NCBI GenBank assembly: GCA_024398105.1 | Contig: JAKSJP010000002.1 | Span: forward strand, 83,681-147,680 | DNA: 64,000 bases | From: Bacteroidales bacterium | GTDB lineage: Bacteria > Bacteroidota > Bacteroidia > Bacteroidales > UBA932 | Direction: 5' to 3' | Part shown: positions 54,480 to 64,000 of the stretch, in pieces | Numbering within the stretch: position 1 is the first letter of the stretch | Layout of the letters: each line of letters begins with the position of its first letter | Position numbers and translations under genes: made by a program | Notes under the pieces: model-generated | Databases searched by the model: none | Seen by the model: the letters and a program-made list of their open reading frames with translations, nothing else | What the model was told of the DNA's origin: nothing

Positions 54480-56279
54480 CTATTTTTCATCCAGATCTTC
54501 AATAACCGTCCAACCTTCAGGAATTTCTACCTGTTCCCGAGTCCATGTCGCATCCGGATCCTTCACGAAGGTCCCTTCTGATGCTACACCTTCCATCCAG
54601 TATGAAAATGCATATGGAGTATAAATATCCGTCGCGGTCTTGAAAGAGGCCTTGATATAATTCAACTCCTTGCAACCATAAAACATACTGTAATAACAAA
54701 TTCCAGCGAGTCTCTCTGCAGGGAGGGACTGGCATCTCTTCAGGCTCGTACAGTCCCTGAACATATTGATAAAGCACCCCTCCTCCAGATTGACAGTGTA
54801 TATGCGAGGTGTTTCTTCGAGGCTGGTACATCCATAGAACATTTCCTCACAAGAACGGATGGAAGCTGTTGTTGCACGTATGTCGCCAGCTGACACAAGC
54901 CCGACACAACCGAAGAACATCTGTTTGTAGCAGTCATACTCCATCTTTGGTGCAGGGAGGTCCGGAGACTTGGTAAGACCCGCACAGTATTCGAACATCC
55001 TTTCGTAGCATAGAGGTGCAAGTTCAAGAGCAGGCAATACCGGTGCTATCTCCAGAGATTCGCATTGAGAGAACATTAATGAATAGCAAGCGTATCCTAG
55101 TTCCTTCGCTGGAAGCTCTGGTGCCTTGACAAGGCTTTTACACCTGCTGAACATTCCAAAATAGCCATAGTTCCCGACATGGGAAGCAGGGAGTTCCGGA
55201 GCATCCTGTAAACTGGTGCACTCACTGAACATTCCCGCGTAGCTGCTTTCCTCGACATATAATGCCGGAAGTTCCGGAGCCTGGACGAGATCCGTACAGC
55301 CTGAGAAAAGGCGGCTATAGCAGCCATAGGCCAGATTATCAGCAGGAAGATCAGGAGCTGTGACCAATCGAGTACATCCTTCGAACAGACGGGTGAAGCA
55401 ACTTCTGGTAAGATAATCCATTTCCTGATAGAAATCCAGCAAAGACATTATGTTTCCGGAGGCATATATCTGACCTGTCATCTCAAAGTGATACCAGCTC
55501 CCTTCATCCAAACTGAACATGCCATCGGTTTTACCTGACGCTCTGAACGAGACACTCTCTCCATCGGATAAAGAGACGCCACTCCCGATAGTATAGGCCT
55601 CCCATGTTCCTCCATCCTTCTTGAACTGCAGATCGATTTTATATGGGCTTCCGCTCTTGGTCAATCTGACGGAAGACTCTCCGGAAGCCGTAAATGTGAG
55701 TGGCTGTCCGACGACGGTCACCTTGCAAGAAGCCTCCTTCCCGTTAGAAGTCGCTGTGACAACCGCAGTTCCTGACGAGACAGCAGTAATCAGACCATCC
55801 TCGACGATAGCGACACTCTCATCGGAACTGCTCCAGACAACAGTCTTATCTACAGCGTCATCCGGATATAGAGTAACCATCAATCGCCTCTCTTCACCCG
55901 GATACAAGGTCACCGCATTGATGTCCAGACTGACATACTTCACGGTTATGACCTTCGGTTTGACTGACACAGCACAGCTTGCCGTCTTTCCGCCATCTTC
56001 AGTCTTTACGGTGACAGTGGCGAATCCCTCTGCAACAGCCGTAACGACTCCATCCGACACGGTCACCATGTCCGTATTTGACGATGTCCATGTCAGATTC
56101 TGATTATCAGCATTGTACGGAGACACCTCCGCTTTCAGAGCCACGGACTCACCTTCCGTCATGGACAAGGAAGTTGCATTCAGTGTTACCGATGTCACAC
56201 TTACCTCCACTACTTCTGGCTTACATGAGACAGCAAGAAGCAAGACATGAACCAACACGAGTAGTCTATATACTTTCAT
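54480..56279 (-). CDS. Ig-like and 26-residue-repeat surface lipoprotein (paralog 2)
   Basis: This protein of 599 residues starts at 56279 so that the lipoprotein signal is standard (MKVYRLLVLVHVLLLAVSC). Its plan matches the two neighbours: two Big_2 domains (LTWTSSNTDMVTVSDG, VWSSSDESVAIVEDG), a linking domain, then nine 26-residue repeats such as SLVKAPELPAKELGYACYSL then MFSQCE, and the cap WMEGVASEGTFVKDPDATW then EIPEGWTVIE. The repeats differ from those of the other two copies at most variable positions. It is 8 bp from the next gene and 10 bp from the one before, so the three form one unit. Confidence 0.8.
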   Translation of the reverse strand: MKVYRLLVLVHVLLLAVSCKPEVVEVSVTSVTLNATSLSMTEGESVALKAEVSPYNADNQNLTWTSSNTDMVTVSDGVVTAVAEGFATVTVKTEDGGKTASCAVSVKPKVITVKYVSLDINAVTLYPGEERRLMVTLYPDDAVDKTVVWSSSDESVAIVEDGLITAVSSGTAVVTATSNGKEASCKVTVVGQPLTFTASGESSVRLTKSGSPYKIDLQFKKDGGTWEAYTIGSGVSLSDGESVSFRASGKTDGMFSLDEGSWYHFEMTGQIYASGNIMSLLDFYQEMDYLTRSCFTRLFEGCTRLVTAPDLPADNLAYGCYSRLFSGCTDLVQAPELPALYVEESSYAGMFSECTSLQDAPELPASHVGNYGYFGMFSRCKSLVKAPELPAKELGYACYSLMFSQCESLEIAPVLPALELAPLCYERMFEYCAGLTKSPDLPAPKMEYDCYKQMFFGCVGLVSAGDIRATTASIRSCEEMFYGCTSLEETPRIYTVNLEEGCFINMFRDCTSLKRCQSLPAERLAGICYYSMFYGCKELNYIKASFKTATDIYTPYAFSYWMEGVASEGTFVKDPDATWTREQVEIPEGWTVIEDLDEK

Positions 56280-56289
56280 AAACGACGGA

Positions 56290-57915
56290 TTATTCGCTGT
56301 CAACAATTTTCCAACCCTCAGGGATTCCAAGATCCTCAGCAGTCCATGCAGCTTCAGAGTTCTTTACGAAGACTCCTTCTGATGCGGTACCCTCCAGCCA
56401 TCCATAGATAGAATCATCTTCCTTACTTGTAAAAAGAGCCTTGACATATTTCAATTTCGAGCAGTTCTTAAACATATAGGCATAACAGCCTAAACTCTCC
56501 CAAGTCAGATTGGTAGACGGCAGATCCGGAGCCACTTCAAGGCTTGTACAACCAGAGAACATCTCATAGCAGCAGAAATCATACAGGACAGATGGTGGCA
56601 ATGAAGGCACATCTGTCAGAGATGTACAATCCTTGAACATTGCCATGTAGCAGGACGAAGGACAAACGACAGCTGGAAGACTCGGCGCGGAGCGGAGACT
56701 GCTGCATCCTGCGAACATATAGGCATAACACTCGTATGTAATCTTAGTCGACGGCAACTGAGGAGCTGTTTCCAGGCTTGTACAACCAGAGAACATAAGG
56801 ACATAGCAGGACAAGGACAAATCCTCTGCGGGGAGTTCCGGTGCCGACTTCAGGCTTGTACAGCCCTCGAACATTCCAGAGTAACATTCTGTACCCAGGG
56901 CAGTAGCCGGAAGCTTCGGAGCTGACTCCAGATTCTCACAACCGAGAAAAATTCTCCTATAGCCAAAATCTTTCACAGTCGTTGCAGGGAGTTCAGGAGC
57001 AGAGACAAGGCTTGTACAGTTTCTGAACAAGTACGAAAAGCCGTTGGACGGAACATCTGTCCTCTTCATGGTTTCATCGAGCAGGGACATTATGTTTCCA
57101 CTAGCGTGAATCTTTCCTGTCATGACAAAGTGGTTCTCACGCATACCTGCGTTCGAACCGTTCGCGATAAAGTAGACCTTCTCCCCATCAGACAGGTTAA
57201 TAGTCTGGCGGGGAAGATAGTCTTTCCACTTCACGCCGTCATTGCTGTATCTGAGATTCACTTCGTCCGAGCCATCTGCCAGCCTGATGGACGACGCTCC
57301 TTCCGAGACGAAAGTCAACGGGATTGGGATCACGGTAACCTTACATTGTCCAACCGCACCGGTGGCATATGCCGAAATCACAACCACGCCTTCTGAGATC
57401 GCAACCATATGCCCATTCTCATCGACTGTTGCGATACTCTCGTCAGAACTGCTCCATGTAATCGGAAGATTCTCTGCGTACCAAGGGCCTATGCTGGATC
57501 TGAAAGTGTATTCACACCCTTTGCAGACCATCATATCCGACTGATCTAACGAAACATATCCAGCCTTGACATCCTTAGGATAGACTGTGACATCGCAGTA
57601 TGCTTTCTTTCCCCCGTCGTCAGACTTCGCAGTAATCACGGCGCGTCCCATTGACATCGCCGTGACAATTCCGTCCTCCACGCTTGCCACTGACAAGTTG
57701 TCTGAGGTCCAGAGAACTTTCCTGTTGTCTGCATTCTCCGGAGAAACCTCCGCATGCAGAGACATTGACTCACCCTCGGTCAGAGTCAGAGAGCCGGGAG
57801 TCAACGATATTGCAGTCACAGCGACTACAGCAGGCGTATCAGGTCTGCATGCCAGCACCATGACCACAGCACATAGCAATGAGAAAAATCTGACGATTAT
57901 CTGTTTCACATTCAT
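56290..57915 (-). CDS. Ig-like and 26-residue-repeat surface lipoprotein (paralog 1)
   Basis: This 541-residue protein is the first and shortest of three tandem relatives. The lipidated Cys is near 23 (VMVLACRPD). Two Big_2 domains (VLWTSDNLSVASVEDG, TWSSSDESIATVDENG) and the linking domain (KIHASGNIMSLLDE) lead to seven 26-residue repeats, for example SLKSAPELPAEDLSLSCYVL then MFSGCT; the last has a three-residue insertion (TWESLGCY). The cap is WLEGTASEGVFVKNSEAAW then LGIPEGWKIVD. No clear TAnnTTTG box is seen in the 65 bp upstream, so transcription may come from the GH43 gene. Confidence 0.8.
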   Translation of the reverse strand: MNVKQIIVRFFSLLCAVVMVLACRPDTPAVVAVTAISLTPGSLTLTEGESMSLHAEVSPENADNRKVLWTSDNLSVASVEDGIVTAMSMGRAVITAKSDDGGKKAYCDVTVYPKDVKAGYVSLDQSDMMVCKGCEYTFRSSIGPWYAENLPITWSSSDESIATVDENGHMVAISEGVVVISAYATGAVGQCKVTVIPIPLTFVSEGASSIRLADGSDEVNLRYSNDGVKWKDYLPRQTINLSDGEKVYFIANGSNAGMRENHFVMTGKIHASGNIMSLLDETMKRTDVPSNGFSYLFRNCTSLVSAPELPATTVKDFGYRRIFLGCENLESAPKLPATALGTECYSGMFEGCTSLKSAPELPAEDLSLSCYVLMFSGCTSLETAPQLPSTKITYECYAYMFAGCSSLRSAPSLPAVVCPSSCYMAMFKDCTSLTDVPSLPPSVLYDFCCYEMFSGCTSLEVAPDLPSTNLTWESLGCYAYMFKNCSKLKYVKALFTSKEDDSIYGWLEGTASEGVFVKNSEAAWTAEDLGIPEGWKIVDSE

Positions 57916-57980
57916 ATCCCGTTATTTCATATACATCGCCTAAATTCAACAAAAAACTTTGTCCAGGGCCCAAGCAGTTT

Positions 57981-59669
57981 CTACTGGATGAGCAGATATC
58001 CTCCGTTATTGCGCTTGATCTGAGCGATTGAGAAGAAACCTGCCTTGGCACCTATCCACTTGCCTTCCCTTGCCTTGAAGGTGACGCCAGTGCTTTTCCA
58101 CTTCTTTCCGTCCTCGCTGTACTCGAAGCTGCAGATGCAGTCGGGAGCCTTCCTGCCTGTGCTGTTCCCTTCCGAGAAAGAGACCCTCACATATACATCG
58201 AAGCATGCCCTTCTCTCGACCGGAGCCCAAGGATGGCTTGCCGCCATGTCGATGGAAGACTGAGATACGGTTCCCTTGAGAGGATGCTCAAAAAGAATCT
58301 CCTCTTCCCCACCTGCCTCCGCATTGACGCAGCGACGCTGCTGAAGGGTGATTTCCTTGCCGTCGTAGACCATCTCAAGTGTGGCATAGTCGATGCCCAT
58401 TACGGTAAGACCGGCACGGTCTCCCTTCGCTGAAGGACAGAAATGAAGTTTCGCCTGAAGGCAGCTTCCCGGTCCGGCGACCTTCTCAAGGATTATGTTA
58501 GGAGAATCCCAGAGATTTCGCCATCCGTCCTGTACCTTGAGGCAGTTCAGACGCAGCGAGCCCTCTGCAGGATTTGTCATATACCAGTTGAACTGCGGTG
58601 CAGCCTGCCACTGCCAGTTCAAAGGGATCTCGACTCCATTAAAATCCGTAGCCATTGCCAGCGCACTGACTCCATGGTCCTTTGCCGAAGCATCGGCTTT
58701 CACCGGCTTTTTGCCAAGCTGCGGAATGGGAAGGCTTGTCTCAGGCTGACCACATCCGTCGCCGTCGGGGTCGTTTCCGATGACGCACCAGTCGTCCTTC
58801 CAGACGAGCTTCTGGAGATGCACCACTCTTCCCCATGCACCTTTGTCCTCGAAATGCATGAACCAGCTGTTGCCGTCCGTATCATCGATCCACCCACCCT
58901 GATGCGGGCCATGGACTCCGGAAGTGCCCTCATCAAGGACATTTCGCCATTCGTATGGTCCCCAGACATTGCGCGAGCGCATCACGAGCTGCCAACCGGT
59001 AGCCACGCCTCCGGCAGGAGCCATGATATAGTACCAGCCGTTTCTCTTATATGCCTTGGCACCCTCGACAGTCGTGTTCCCTGTTTCCAGACCGTTGAAC
59101 ACCATCACCGTACTGCTGATCACTTTGGTGCAGTCACTCGAAAGTTCACAGGCACTGAGAACACTGTTGTATCCGACACGGCTGCCCGCCCAGGCGTGGA
59201 AAAGATAGACTCTCCCGTCATCGTCCCATAACGGGCAGGTGTCGATAATACCTTTTGCTTCAAGCACAAGCACAGGCTTGCTCCATTCGCCACGCGGATC
59301 AGTCGTATTCACCTGAAAGATGCCTCGGCCAGGGTCGCCCCAGAAGATCCAGAATCTACCATCATGGTACCTTAATGAAGGGGCAAACACTCCGCCTCCA
59401 TGCTCCGGCGCATCCGGTCTGGCCTCCCCGGGAAGACGGCAGTCGTCGATGCCATGCGGGAGAGCTGCTCCGACTATTTCCCAGTTCACAAGATCGGTGG
59501 AATGCAGGATCTGCAGTCCAGGTACGCAGTTGAACGAGCTGGACGTCATCCAGTATTCGCCGTCCACCGCAATAACGTCAGGATCGGAGTAATCCGACGG
59601 AATCACCGGATTCACAATCTTGTTGGCTGGGAGCAATGAGACCAGCAGAGTCAGTATGGTAGCTAGCAT
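57981..59669 (-). CDS. GH43 family xylosidase/arabinofuranosidase, secreted
   Basis: This 562-residue enzyme acts on xylan or arabinan side chains. A short signal peptide (MLATILTLLVSLLPANK) precedes the five-bladed propeller, with the acid triad Asp29 (YSDPDV), Asp143 (GIIDTCPLW) and Glu202 (TVEGAKAY). From about 340 a beta-sandwich C-terminal domain follows (NWQWQAAPQFNWYMTN to the end GGYLLIQ), typical of beta-xylosidase-like GH43 members with a GH43_C2-type module. It is 21 bp after the CE1 esterase gene. Exact specificity is uncertain. Confidence 0.9.
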   Translation of the reverse strand: MLATILTLLVSLLPANKIVNPVIPSDYSDPDVIAVDGEYWMTSSSFNCVPGLQILHSTDLVNWEIVGAALPHGIDDCRLPGEARPDAPEHGGGVFAPSLRYHDGRFWIFWGDPGRGIFQVNTTDPRGEWSKPVLVLEAKGIIDTCPLWDDDGRVYLFHAWAGSRVGYNSVLSACELSSDCTKVISSTVMVFNGLETGNTTVEGAKAYKRNGWYYIMAPAGGVATGWQLVMRSRNVWGPYEWRNVLDEGTSGVHGPHQGGWIDDTDGNSWFMHFEDKGAWGRVVHLQKLVWKDDWCVIGNDPDGDGCGQPETSLPIPQLGKKPVKADASAKDHGVSALAMATDFNGVEIPLNWQWQAAPQFNWYMTNPAEGSLRLNCLKVQDGWRNLWDSPNIILEKVAGPGSCLQAKLHFCPSAKGDRAGLTVMGIDYATLEMVYDGKEITLQQRRCVNAEAGGEEEILFEHPLKGTVSQSSIDMAASHPWAPVERRACFDVYVRVSFSEGNSTGRKAPDCICSFEYSEDGKKWKSTGVTFKAREGKWIGAKAGFFSIAQIKRNNGGYLLIQ

Positions 59670-59690
59670 ATGCTATGCTGTATTTTAATA

Positions 59691-60815
<1,125 letters not shown>

Positions 60816-60838
60816 TTAGTATTATTATGTTGAATGTC

Positions 60839-60846
60839 CAAATTTA
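60839..60846 (-). promoter_or_regulatory. -7 box of the CE1/GH43 group
   Basis: TAAATTTG on the minus strand, 38 bp before the CE1 ATG. It touches an inverted repeat GGACATT / AATGTCC (60809-60815 and 60833-60839) that spans the expected transcription start. Confidence 0.6.
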
Positions 60847-60911
60847 CAAAAATATCTTTGTCCTGTAAAGTCCTTATGGTATGTGCAGAGTGGGCAGGCC
60901 GATACCTGCGG

Positions 60912-62591
60912 CTAAGACACCGCCCTTGACCTCAGGACCTCCGCGCAGTCCTCGAACGAAGCGTAGACATTGCTTTCAGGAACCAGTCCAGGGACAAGCC
61001 TTGTGTTACGCAGCATGGTCATAGGTTGCTGAGGGACCGCAGTGAGCATCACTTCGACACCGCTGGCTGTGAGGTCACGGATGACGTCTTCCATCGCATA
61101 GAGGCCTGACTGGTCGACATAGGCACATCTTTTCATACGGATTATGACAGTCCTGGTTCCCTCCGGAACAGAGTTCAGCATGTTCTTGAAACCAGTCACA
61201 TAGCCGAAGAAGAGCGGACCGCGCAGCCTGGCTACGAATATTCCCTGAGGAATCTCTCCCTCATCCTCCCATGGAGACTCTGCGTCGCTGGACTTCATCG
61301 ATGAGATGTCGCTGGAAGCCTCGACTATGTCTCCCATGTTCTTCATGAACACCACGCAAGCCACTACCATACCGATAGCCACAGCGGTGAGAAGGTCGAC
61401 GAATACGGTCACGAGGAATACGATCATCAAGACGACCGCGTCGGCACGAGGCACCTTCACAAGGTCCTTGAATCCCCTGAAATCTATGATTCCCCAGCCT
61501 ACTGTTATGAGGATTCCTGCGAGCACTGAAAGCGGAACATACTTGACGAGGCTTCCGAGACCGAGAAGAATCGACAGGAGCATCAATGAGTGGATCATTC
61601 CGGAGATCTTGTTACGACCGCCTGAACGCACGTTGACGACAGTACGCATAGTGGCTCCAGCTCCTGCGATTCCGCAGAAAAGGCCTGCTACTGCGTTTCC
61701 GATTCCCTGACCTATCAGTTCCTGGTTGCTGTCGTGCTTTGTCTTGGTTATATTGTCAGCGACGACAGAAGTGAGCAGGGTATCGATAGAGCCCAGGCAT
61801 GAAAGTGTAAGTCCAGGGATGACAGAAGCTTCGATCACGGTCTTCCAGTCTATGCCCCCAAGAGAGATGCCTTCCTTGAAGAATATAGGCATAGGTACGC
61901 CTGACGGTATCGAGCCGATCATCAGTTTCTCGTCAAGATCAAGGTAAAGGGATATAACAGTCATCACGACAAGGGCCACCAGCGTAGAAGGGATCTTCTT
62001 AGTGACTTTAGGGAAAAGCTGGATTATGGCAACTGTTCCGAGGCCGAGAGCGACAGGGACCAATGAGACTCCGGACGCCACAGCCTTAGGGAATCCTGCG
62101 ACCATGTCTACCACAAGCACCGGTGACTTCATTCCCATCAATGGATAAAGCTGCTGCAGGATGATGATTACTCCGATTCCGCTCATGAATCCGGAAAGCA
62201 CCGGACTTGGGATATAACGGACGTACTTTCCTATCTTCATCACACCGAAGAGGATCTGGAAAAGGCCGCAGAACATTCCTGCGAGGGACATCGAGACAAG
62301 GACCGTCGAGAGGCTTCCCGAAGACGCCCATGCCGCGCTGACCAGAGAAGCAGTGATGACTGTCATAGGTCCGGTCGGACCGCTGATCTGAGAATGTGTA
62401 CCGCCGAAAAGTGATGCGAAGAAACCGAGCATGGTCGCTCCGACTAGTCCCGCAAGGGCTCCGATCGAAGTAGCCGAAGGATCATCGATTCCTCCGAATG
62501 CCTGAATGCCGAATGCAAGTGCGAGTGGCAGTGCCACGATACCGGCAGTTATACCACCGAACAGGTCTCCTTTGAAGTTTGATGTTTTCAT
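60912..62591 (-). CDS. SulP-family anion transporter with STAS domain
   Basis: This protein of 559 residues is an inner-membrane anion carrier (sulfate, bicarbonate or similar). I use the ATG at 62591, which lies after the promoter box. Many hydrophobic helices occupy residues 1-410; family landmarks are GITAGIVALPLALAFG near the start, GPTGPMTV near 75 and LGSIDTLLTSVVADNITKT near 270. A cytoplasmic STAS domain follows (about 440-550; VIIRMKRCAYVDQSGLYAM). No carbonic-anhydrase or sulfate-metabolism gene lies nearby to fix the substrate. Confidence 0.92.
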   Translation of the reverse strand: MKTSNFKGDLFGGITAGIVALPLALAFGIQAFGGIDDPSATSIGALAGLVGATMLGFFASLFGGTHSQISGPTGPMTVITASLVSAAWASSGSLSTVLVSMSLAGMFCGLFQILFGVMKIGKYVRYIPSPVLSGFMSGIGVIIILQQLYPLMGMKSPVLVVDMVAGFPKAVASGVSLVPVALGLGTVAIIQLFPKVTKKIPSTLVALVVMTVISLYLDLDEKLMIGSIPSGVPMPIFFKEGISLGGIDWKTVIEASVIPGLTLSCLGSIDTLLTSVVADNITKTKHDSNQELIGQGIGNAVAGLFCGIAGAGATMRTVVNVRSGGRNKISGMIHSLMLLSILLGLGSLVKYVPLSVLAGILITVGWGIIDFRGFKDLVKVPRADAVVLMIVFLVTVFVDLLTAVAIGMVVACVVFMKNMGDIVEASSDISSMKSSDAESPWEDEGEIPQGIFVARLRGPLFFGYVTGFKNMLNSVPEGTRTVIIRMKRCAYVDQSGLYAMEDVIRDLTASGVEVMLTAVPQQPMTMLRNTRLVPGLVPESNVYASFEDCAEVLRSRAVS

Positions 62592-62603
62592 AATCTGACG
62601 ATG

Positions 62604-62611
62604 CAAATATA
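62604..62611 (-). promoter_or_regulatory. -7 box of the SulP gene
   Basis: TATATTTG on the minus strand, an exact consensus match, 12 bp before the chosen ATG, implying a very short leader. Confidence 0.55.
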
Positions 62612-62811
62612 CTGCATCGTAAGTTATTTTTCAGCAATCGGCTATGGTTTGTTACGATACCCATAATCGGCCTTCCCTCGTATCTTATTATCTCCGAGCA
62701 CCGGCGGCTCTCCTCCGGAGACCTTCCGCGCTTCGCGCTCCATCCTGTCTCTCGCTCCGCTCGAGCCACCCGCTCACGAGGCCGCGGGCGGCCACGGGTC
62801 CCGGAGGAGAC

Positions 62812-62966
62812 GGCCGGCGCTTGTATCTGAGAGGCATGAGCTCCCGCGCTCATGGGAAGCGGGAGGGGCCCGCCGGAGACAAGTCACGCCCGCGTGACGC
62901 AGGAAACGGTGGGAGGGTACGGAGCGAACAAAGTGAGCGGAGCCCTCTCAGATGCAAGCGTCGGCC
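62812..62966 (+). ncRNA. candidate structured RNA or GC-rich repeat element
   Basis: The gene-free stretch 62612-63044 is visibly more GC-rich than the genes around it. Its core is closed by 22-base arms (62812-62833 and 62945-62966) that pair without a gap; the two non-Watson-Crick positions are G-U pairs if the plus strand is transcribed and A-C mismatches on the minus strand. Inside lie hairpins GTCACGC/GCGTGAC (62883-62898) and CTCCCGC/GCGGGAG (62841-62865). I do not recognise RNase P, tmRNA, SRP or a riboswitch. A non-transcribed repeat element remains possible. Confidence 0.4.
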
Positions 62967-62996
62967 TTCCCTGAGGTGTTCCGACAACAAAAAAAA

Positions 62997-63020
62997 GAGG
63001 CCGACCAGATGGTCGGCCTC
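62997..63020 (-). terminator. intrinsic terminator of the GGGtGRT gene
   Basis: On the minus strand a perfect 10-bp stem (GAGGCCGACC / GGTCGGCCTC, 4-nt loop) is followed by eight Ts, 24 bp after the stop codon at 63045. Confidence 0.9.
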
Positions 63021-63044
63021 GTCATATCTGAAAGTAATCAGGAA

Positions 63045-64000
63045 TTACTTTGAGAGAGCCTGAGAAACTGCAACTGCGACAGCAACTGAGCAACCTACCA
63101 TAGGGTTGTTACCCATGCCGAGGAAGCCCATCATCTCGACGTGTGCAGGAACTGAAGATGAACCTGCGAACTGAGCGTCAGAGTGCATACGACCGAGGGT
63201 ATCTGTCATACCGTATGAAGCTGGACCTGCAGCCATGTTGTCTGGGTGAAGTGTACGGCCGGTACCACCACCTGATGCAACTGAGAAGTAAGGCTTGCCT
63301 GCGAGCACGCGCTCCTTCTTGTATGTACCTGCTACAGGGTGCTGGAAACGGGTAGGGTTGGTAGAGTTACCGGTGATGGAAACGTCTACACCCTCCTTCC
63401 ACATGATCTTCACGCCCTCACGTACATCGTCAGCGCCGTAGCAGCGAACGCCACCACGTACACCCTCTGAGTAACGTGTCTCGCTGATGATCTCATAGTC
63501 ACCAGTGTAGTAGTCGAACTGTGTCTGGACGTATGTGAAACCGTTGATACGTGAGATGATCTTCGCAGCGTCCTTTCCGAGACCGTTGAGGATGACGCGA
63601 AGTGGCTTCTGACGTACCTTGTTTGCCATCTCAGCGATCTTGATAGCGCCTTCAGCAGCAGCGTAAGACTCGTGACCAGCGAGGAAAGCGAAGCACTCGG
63701 TCTCCTCACGGAGAAGACGAGCTGCGAGGTTTCCGTGGCCGAGACCTACCTTACGGTCGTCAGCTACTGATCCAGGGATACAGAATGCCTGGAGACCCTC
63801 ACCGATAGCCTCAGCAGCATCAGCAGCTACTGTGCAACCCTTCTTGATAGCGATTGCAGCACCTACTACGTAAGCCCACTTTGCATTCTCGAAGCAGATC
63901 TTCTGTGTATCCTCACAGATCTGGTAAGGATTGATGCCCTTCTCTTCGCAGATAGCCTTAGCCTCTTCGATGTCCTTGATACCATATTTGTTGAGAGCTG
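63045..64000 (-). CDS. GGGtGRT-family protein, 5' end outside the window
   Basis: The frame is open to the window edge, so about 318 C-terminal residues are visible (…ALNKYGIKDIEEAKAICEEK at the edge). The name-giving motif is present in SVASGGGTGRTLHPDNMAA, followed by YGMTDTLGRMHSDAQF and a C-terminal MGFLGMGNNPMVGCSVAVAV. An internal Met (MANKVRQKPL, 63629) is not the start, since conserved-looking sequence continues upstream. The family is widespread in gut anaerobes and has no established function that I know. Several Cys residues occur upstream (AICEEKG, QICEDTQKICF, KKGCTVAAD). Confidence 0.85.
   Translation of the reverse strand, partial: ALNKYGIKDIEEAKAICEEKGINPYQICEDTQKICFENAKWAYVVGAAIAIKKGCTVAADAAEAIGEGLQAFCIPGSVADDRKVGLGHGNLAARLLREETECFAFLAGHESYAAAEGAIKIAEMANKVRQKPLRVILNGLGKDAAKIISRINGFTYVQTQFDYYTGDYEIISETRYSEGVRGGVRCYGADDVREGVKIMWKEGVDVSITGNSTNPTRFQHPVAGTYKKERVLAGKPYFSVASGGGTGRTLHPDNMAAGPASYGMTDTLGRMHSDAQFAGSSSVPAHVEMMGFLGMGNNPMVGCSVAVAVAVSQALSK

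Noticed and set aside
62644-63063. Open frame of 139 codons on the plus strand in the GC-rich element
   Set aside because: Arg/Ser/Pro-rich composition, no start signal or family resemblance; it runs through the terminator hairpin and into the GGGtGRT gene. It is a by-product of high GC.

Overview
The window looks like a chromosome segment of a Bacteroidales bacterium. The signs are two SusC/SusD pairs, many lipoproteins, Bacteroidota-type -7 boxes (TAnnTTTG) ahead of many genes, weak Shine-Dalgarno signals, and an F-type ATPase operon in the Bacteroidota order (atpD-C-B-E-F-H-A-G) with a secreted-type N-terminal extension on AtpB and a short AtpC. The coding DNA is moderately GC-rich. This would fit an uncultured gut or rumen lineage, but that placement is inference. 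I saw no rRNA, CRISPR array, phage or transposase gene.

Layout: 1-7033 is a first polysaccharide utilization locus (GH127 beta-L-arabinofuranosidase, SusC, SusD), closed by strong hairpins. 7153-15351 is mostly housekeeping: folD, cysS, exonuclease III, a fucose/arabinose-isomerase-like protein, a YbhN-type membrane protein, a PfkB sugar/adenosine kinase, a DUF368 polyprenyl-phosphate carrier. 15439-17100 holds tRNA-Arg(UCU), a hairpin-rich stretch, and two 91-bp palindromic repeats that bracket two small secreted proteins. 17142-28870 is a second locus on the minus strand (Ig-like surface lipoprotein, SusC, SusD, GH43 arabinanase-like enzyme), preceded by a membrane-anchored propeller/AraC regulator that lacks kinase and receiver domains. 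29097-34938 has a DUF4249/TonB-receptor pair, a YqeY-acetyl/feruloyl-esterase fusion and a short glycerate kinase.

34942-46357 is one unbroken minus-strand array: the complete ATP synthase operon followed, without a visible terminator, by small envelope genes, a YiiX-type papain-like lipoprotein, an iron alcohol dehydrogenase and a membrane protein. 46571-60800 returns to plant-glycan enzymes: a GH51 arabinofuranosidase, an acyl-ACP thioesterase, a CE6-GH51 fusion, three tandem 26-residue-repeat lipoproteins, a GH43 and a CE1 esterase. 60912-64000 has a SulP transporter, a GC-rich intergenic element that can fold as a long stem-loop on the plus strand, and the end of a GGGtGRT-family gene.

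Together the carbohydrate genes point to removal of L-arabinose and acyl groups from arabinan and arabinoxylan: outer-membrane capture by SusCD, debranching by GH127, GH51 and GH43, and de-esterification by CE1 and CE6. The most unusual items are the YqeY-esterase fusion, the candidate structured RNA near 62.9 kb, the paired 91-bp palindromic repeats, the tandem repeat-lipoprotein family and the kinase-less sensor-regulator.
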